Source: JBOHBN01 sp050698355 (GTDB taxonomy: Bacteria; Actinomycetota; Actinomycetes; Streptosporangiales; WHST01). From it: a stretch of 15,227 nt of DNA. The DNA lies in assembly GCA_050698355.1 (NCBI GenBank), contig JBOHBN010000067.1, forward strand, positions 1 to 15,227, given 5' to 3'. Shown here in pieces: positions 13,858 through 15,227 of this stretch (position 1 is its first letter; each line of letters opens with the position of its first letter). A model generated the notes under the pieces. The model was not told where the DNA came from, searched no databases, and worked only from the letters and a program-made list of their open reading frames with translations. The position numbers and the translations under genes are program-made.

Positions 13858-15227
13858 ATGGCTGATTCCGCTGGACAGGTCGACTTCCTGACGCTCGGCC
13901 AACGACTGCGCCACGCAAGGCAGGCGAGGGGCTGGACGCTGTCCGAACTGAGCGACGCGGTCGGCCGTGCGCCGTCACAGCTGTCCCTGATCGAGAACGG
14001 CCGCCGCGAGCCGCGCCTGTCGGTGCTGCAGGCGCTGGCCGACGCGCTCGACACGCCGCTCGGCGAGCTACTCGGCGGGGCACCACCGAACCGGCGGGCG
14101 GCGCTGGAGATCGAGGTCGAGCGAACCCAGCGAGGGCCGCTGTACGAGTCGCTTCGCCTGCCTCGGATCAGGGTCGGCAAGGGGCTCTCCACCGAGGTCC
14201 TGGAAGCGCTCGCTGGACTGCAGGCGGAGCTGGAGCGCCGCATCCACGAGCAGGCCGCAACGCCCGAGGAAGCGCGGCGGGCCAACACCGAGCTGCGCGG
14301 GCAGATGCGGGCGCGGGACAACTACTACGCGGAGATCGAGCAGGCGGCCGCCGACGTGCTGAAGGCGGTCGGGCACGGCGGCGGCCCGCTCTCCCAGCAC
14401 GTCATTACCGACATCGCGAGCCACCTCGGCTTCCAGCTGCACCACGTACGCGACCTGCCGCACTCCACCCGATCGGTCACCGACAGGCGCAACAACCGCA
14501 TCTACCTGCCGCAGGCGCAGACCGCCGGCGGGCACGACCCGCGTGCGGTCGTGCTGCAGACGCTGGGGACCATGGTGCTCGGGCACACCGACCCGGAGGG
14601 GTACGGCGACTTCCTGCGGCAGCGGGTCGAGACGAACTACTTCGCGGCGGCCCTGCTGCTGCCGGAGTCCTCGGCGCTGGACTTCCTGCAGCGCGCCAAG
14701 GCCACCCGCGACCTAGCGGTCGAGGACCTGCGCGACGCGTTCGCGGTGTCATACGAGACCGCCGCGCACCGGTTCACCAACCTCGCCACCCACCACCTGG
14801 GCATCCCCGTGCACTTCCTGCGTGTGCACGAGAGCGGCACGCTGTACAAGGCGTACGAGAACGACGGGGTGAACTTCCCGACCGACCCCACGGGCGCGGT
14901 CGAGGGTCAGCCGGTGTGCCGGAAGTGGACGGCGCGCGCGGTGTTCGGCGTGTCCGACAAGTTCTCCACGTACTACCAGTACACCGACACCCCGCGCGGC
15001 ACGTACTGGTGCACGGCGCGTACGGACCTCACCCAGGACGGCGAGTTCTCTGTCAGCGTCGGAGTGCCATTCGCGCACGTGAAGTGGTTCCGCGGGCGGG
15101 ACACGCACGAGCGGCAGGAGTCCCGGTGCCCGGACCAGGGGTGCTGCCGGCAACCGCCGCGCGGGCTGGCGCAGCGCTGGGAGGGGCAGGCGTGGCCGAG
15201 CGCGCGGGCGCAGTCGCACCTGCTCGC
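13858..15227 (+). CDS. ramB: RamB/ScfR-family transcriptional regulator (C-terminus beyond window)
   Basis: At least 456 codons, running off the right end. The N-terminus (about 12-70) is an XRE-type helix-turn-helix with GWTLSELSDAVG and SQLSLIENGRREP. After a coiled, charged linker (~115-160) comes an IrrE/ImmA-like domain (about 180-290) whose metallopeptidase site is not a proper HExxH (TMVLGH instead), then a DUF2083-type domain; clustered cysteines (CPDQGCC) near the window end may bind metal. This order is that of RamB, which controls aceA and aceB in Corynebacterium and icl in mycobacteria. Divergence from aceA supports the same role. No ribosome binding site precedes the ATG, consistent with a leaderless mRNA. 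Confidence 0.88.
   Translation, partial: MADSAGQVDFLTLGQRLRHARQARGWTLSELSDAVGRAPSQLSLIENGRREPRLSVLQALADALDTPLGELLGGAPPNRRAALEIEVERTQRGPLYESLRLPRIRVGKGLSTEVLEALAGLQAELERRIHEQAATPEEARRANTELRGQMRARDNYYAEIEQAAADVLKAVGHGGGPLSQHVITDIASHLGFQLHHVRDLPHSTRSVTDRRNNRIYLPQAQTAGGHDPRAVVLQTLGTMVLGHTDPEGYGDFLRQRVETNYFAAALLLPESSALDFLQRAKATRDLAVEDLRDAFAVSYETAAHRFTNLATHHLGIPVHFLRVHESGTLYKAYENDGVNFPTDPTGAVEGQPVCRKWTARAVFGVSDKFSTYYQYTDTPRGTYWCTARTDLTQDGEFSVSVGVPFAHVKWFRGRDTHERQESRCPDQGCCRQPPRGLAQRWEGQAWPSARAQSHLL

Overview
The window is high-GC DNA, almost certainly from an actinomycete. Evidence is the strong G/C third-position bias, many GTG starts, start codons lying right after -10-like hexamers (leaderless style), a NuoE with a long charged tail, a geranylgeranyl-reductase gene ahead of nuoA, a Rex-type operator, and a RamB-type regulator divergent from an aceA-aceB pair. 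I cannot name the genus.

Layout. (1) 1-7470, minus strand: a respiratory operon. It runs from a geranylgeranyl-reductase-family flavoprotein (probably a menaquinone-tail reductase) into nuoA, B, C, D, E, F and the first 209 codons of nuoG, which leaves the window at base 1. Spacing is tight (1- to 4-nt overlaps or a 1-nt gap) from C to F. Three larger gaps (reductase-A, A-B, F-G) each contain inverted repeats, and nuoB and nuoC are bridged by a 26-codon mini-ORF. A Rex-type operator sits just upstream of the reductase, so electron entry by NADH (complex I) and possibly quinone-tail maturation are predicted to share NADH/NAD+ control. (2) 7471-10748: an accessory island. It holds a protealysin-like M4 metalloprotease with a one-base frameshift, a convergent emfourin-like gene (family of M4 protease inhibitors), a possible small zinc-ribbon protein, a DUF1353 protein with a membrane-anchoring C-terminus, and a MarR-family regulator. 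(3) 10749-15227: glyoxylate-shunt genes aceB (malate synthase A) and aceA (isocitrate lyase) on the minus strand, with a divergent ramB-like regulator that runs off the right end.

The most unusual content is the island. A 28-bp element upstream of the protease (7611-7638) recurs with 26/28 identity, in inverted orientation, in the DUF1353/marR divergent promoter (10174-10201). This makes the protease, the DUF1353 membrane protein and the regulator a likely MarR regulon. The inhibitor gene lies tail-to-tail with the protease instead of in the co-directional operon described for protealysin and emfourin. Its last 51 coding bases form a 24-bp hairpin whose three G.T pairs are compatible only with the protease-sense RNA, so it looks like a protease-transcript terminator or stabiliser embedded antisense in the inhibitor gene. 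A perfect 44-bp palindrome closes the island between marR and aceB.

All functional statements rest on motif recognition by eye. No alignment or database search was run.
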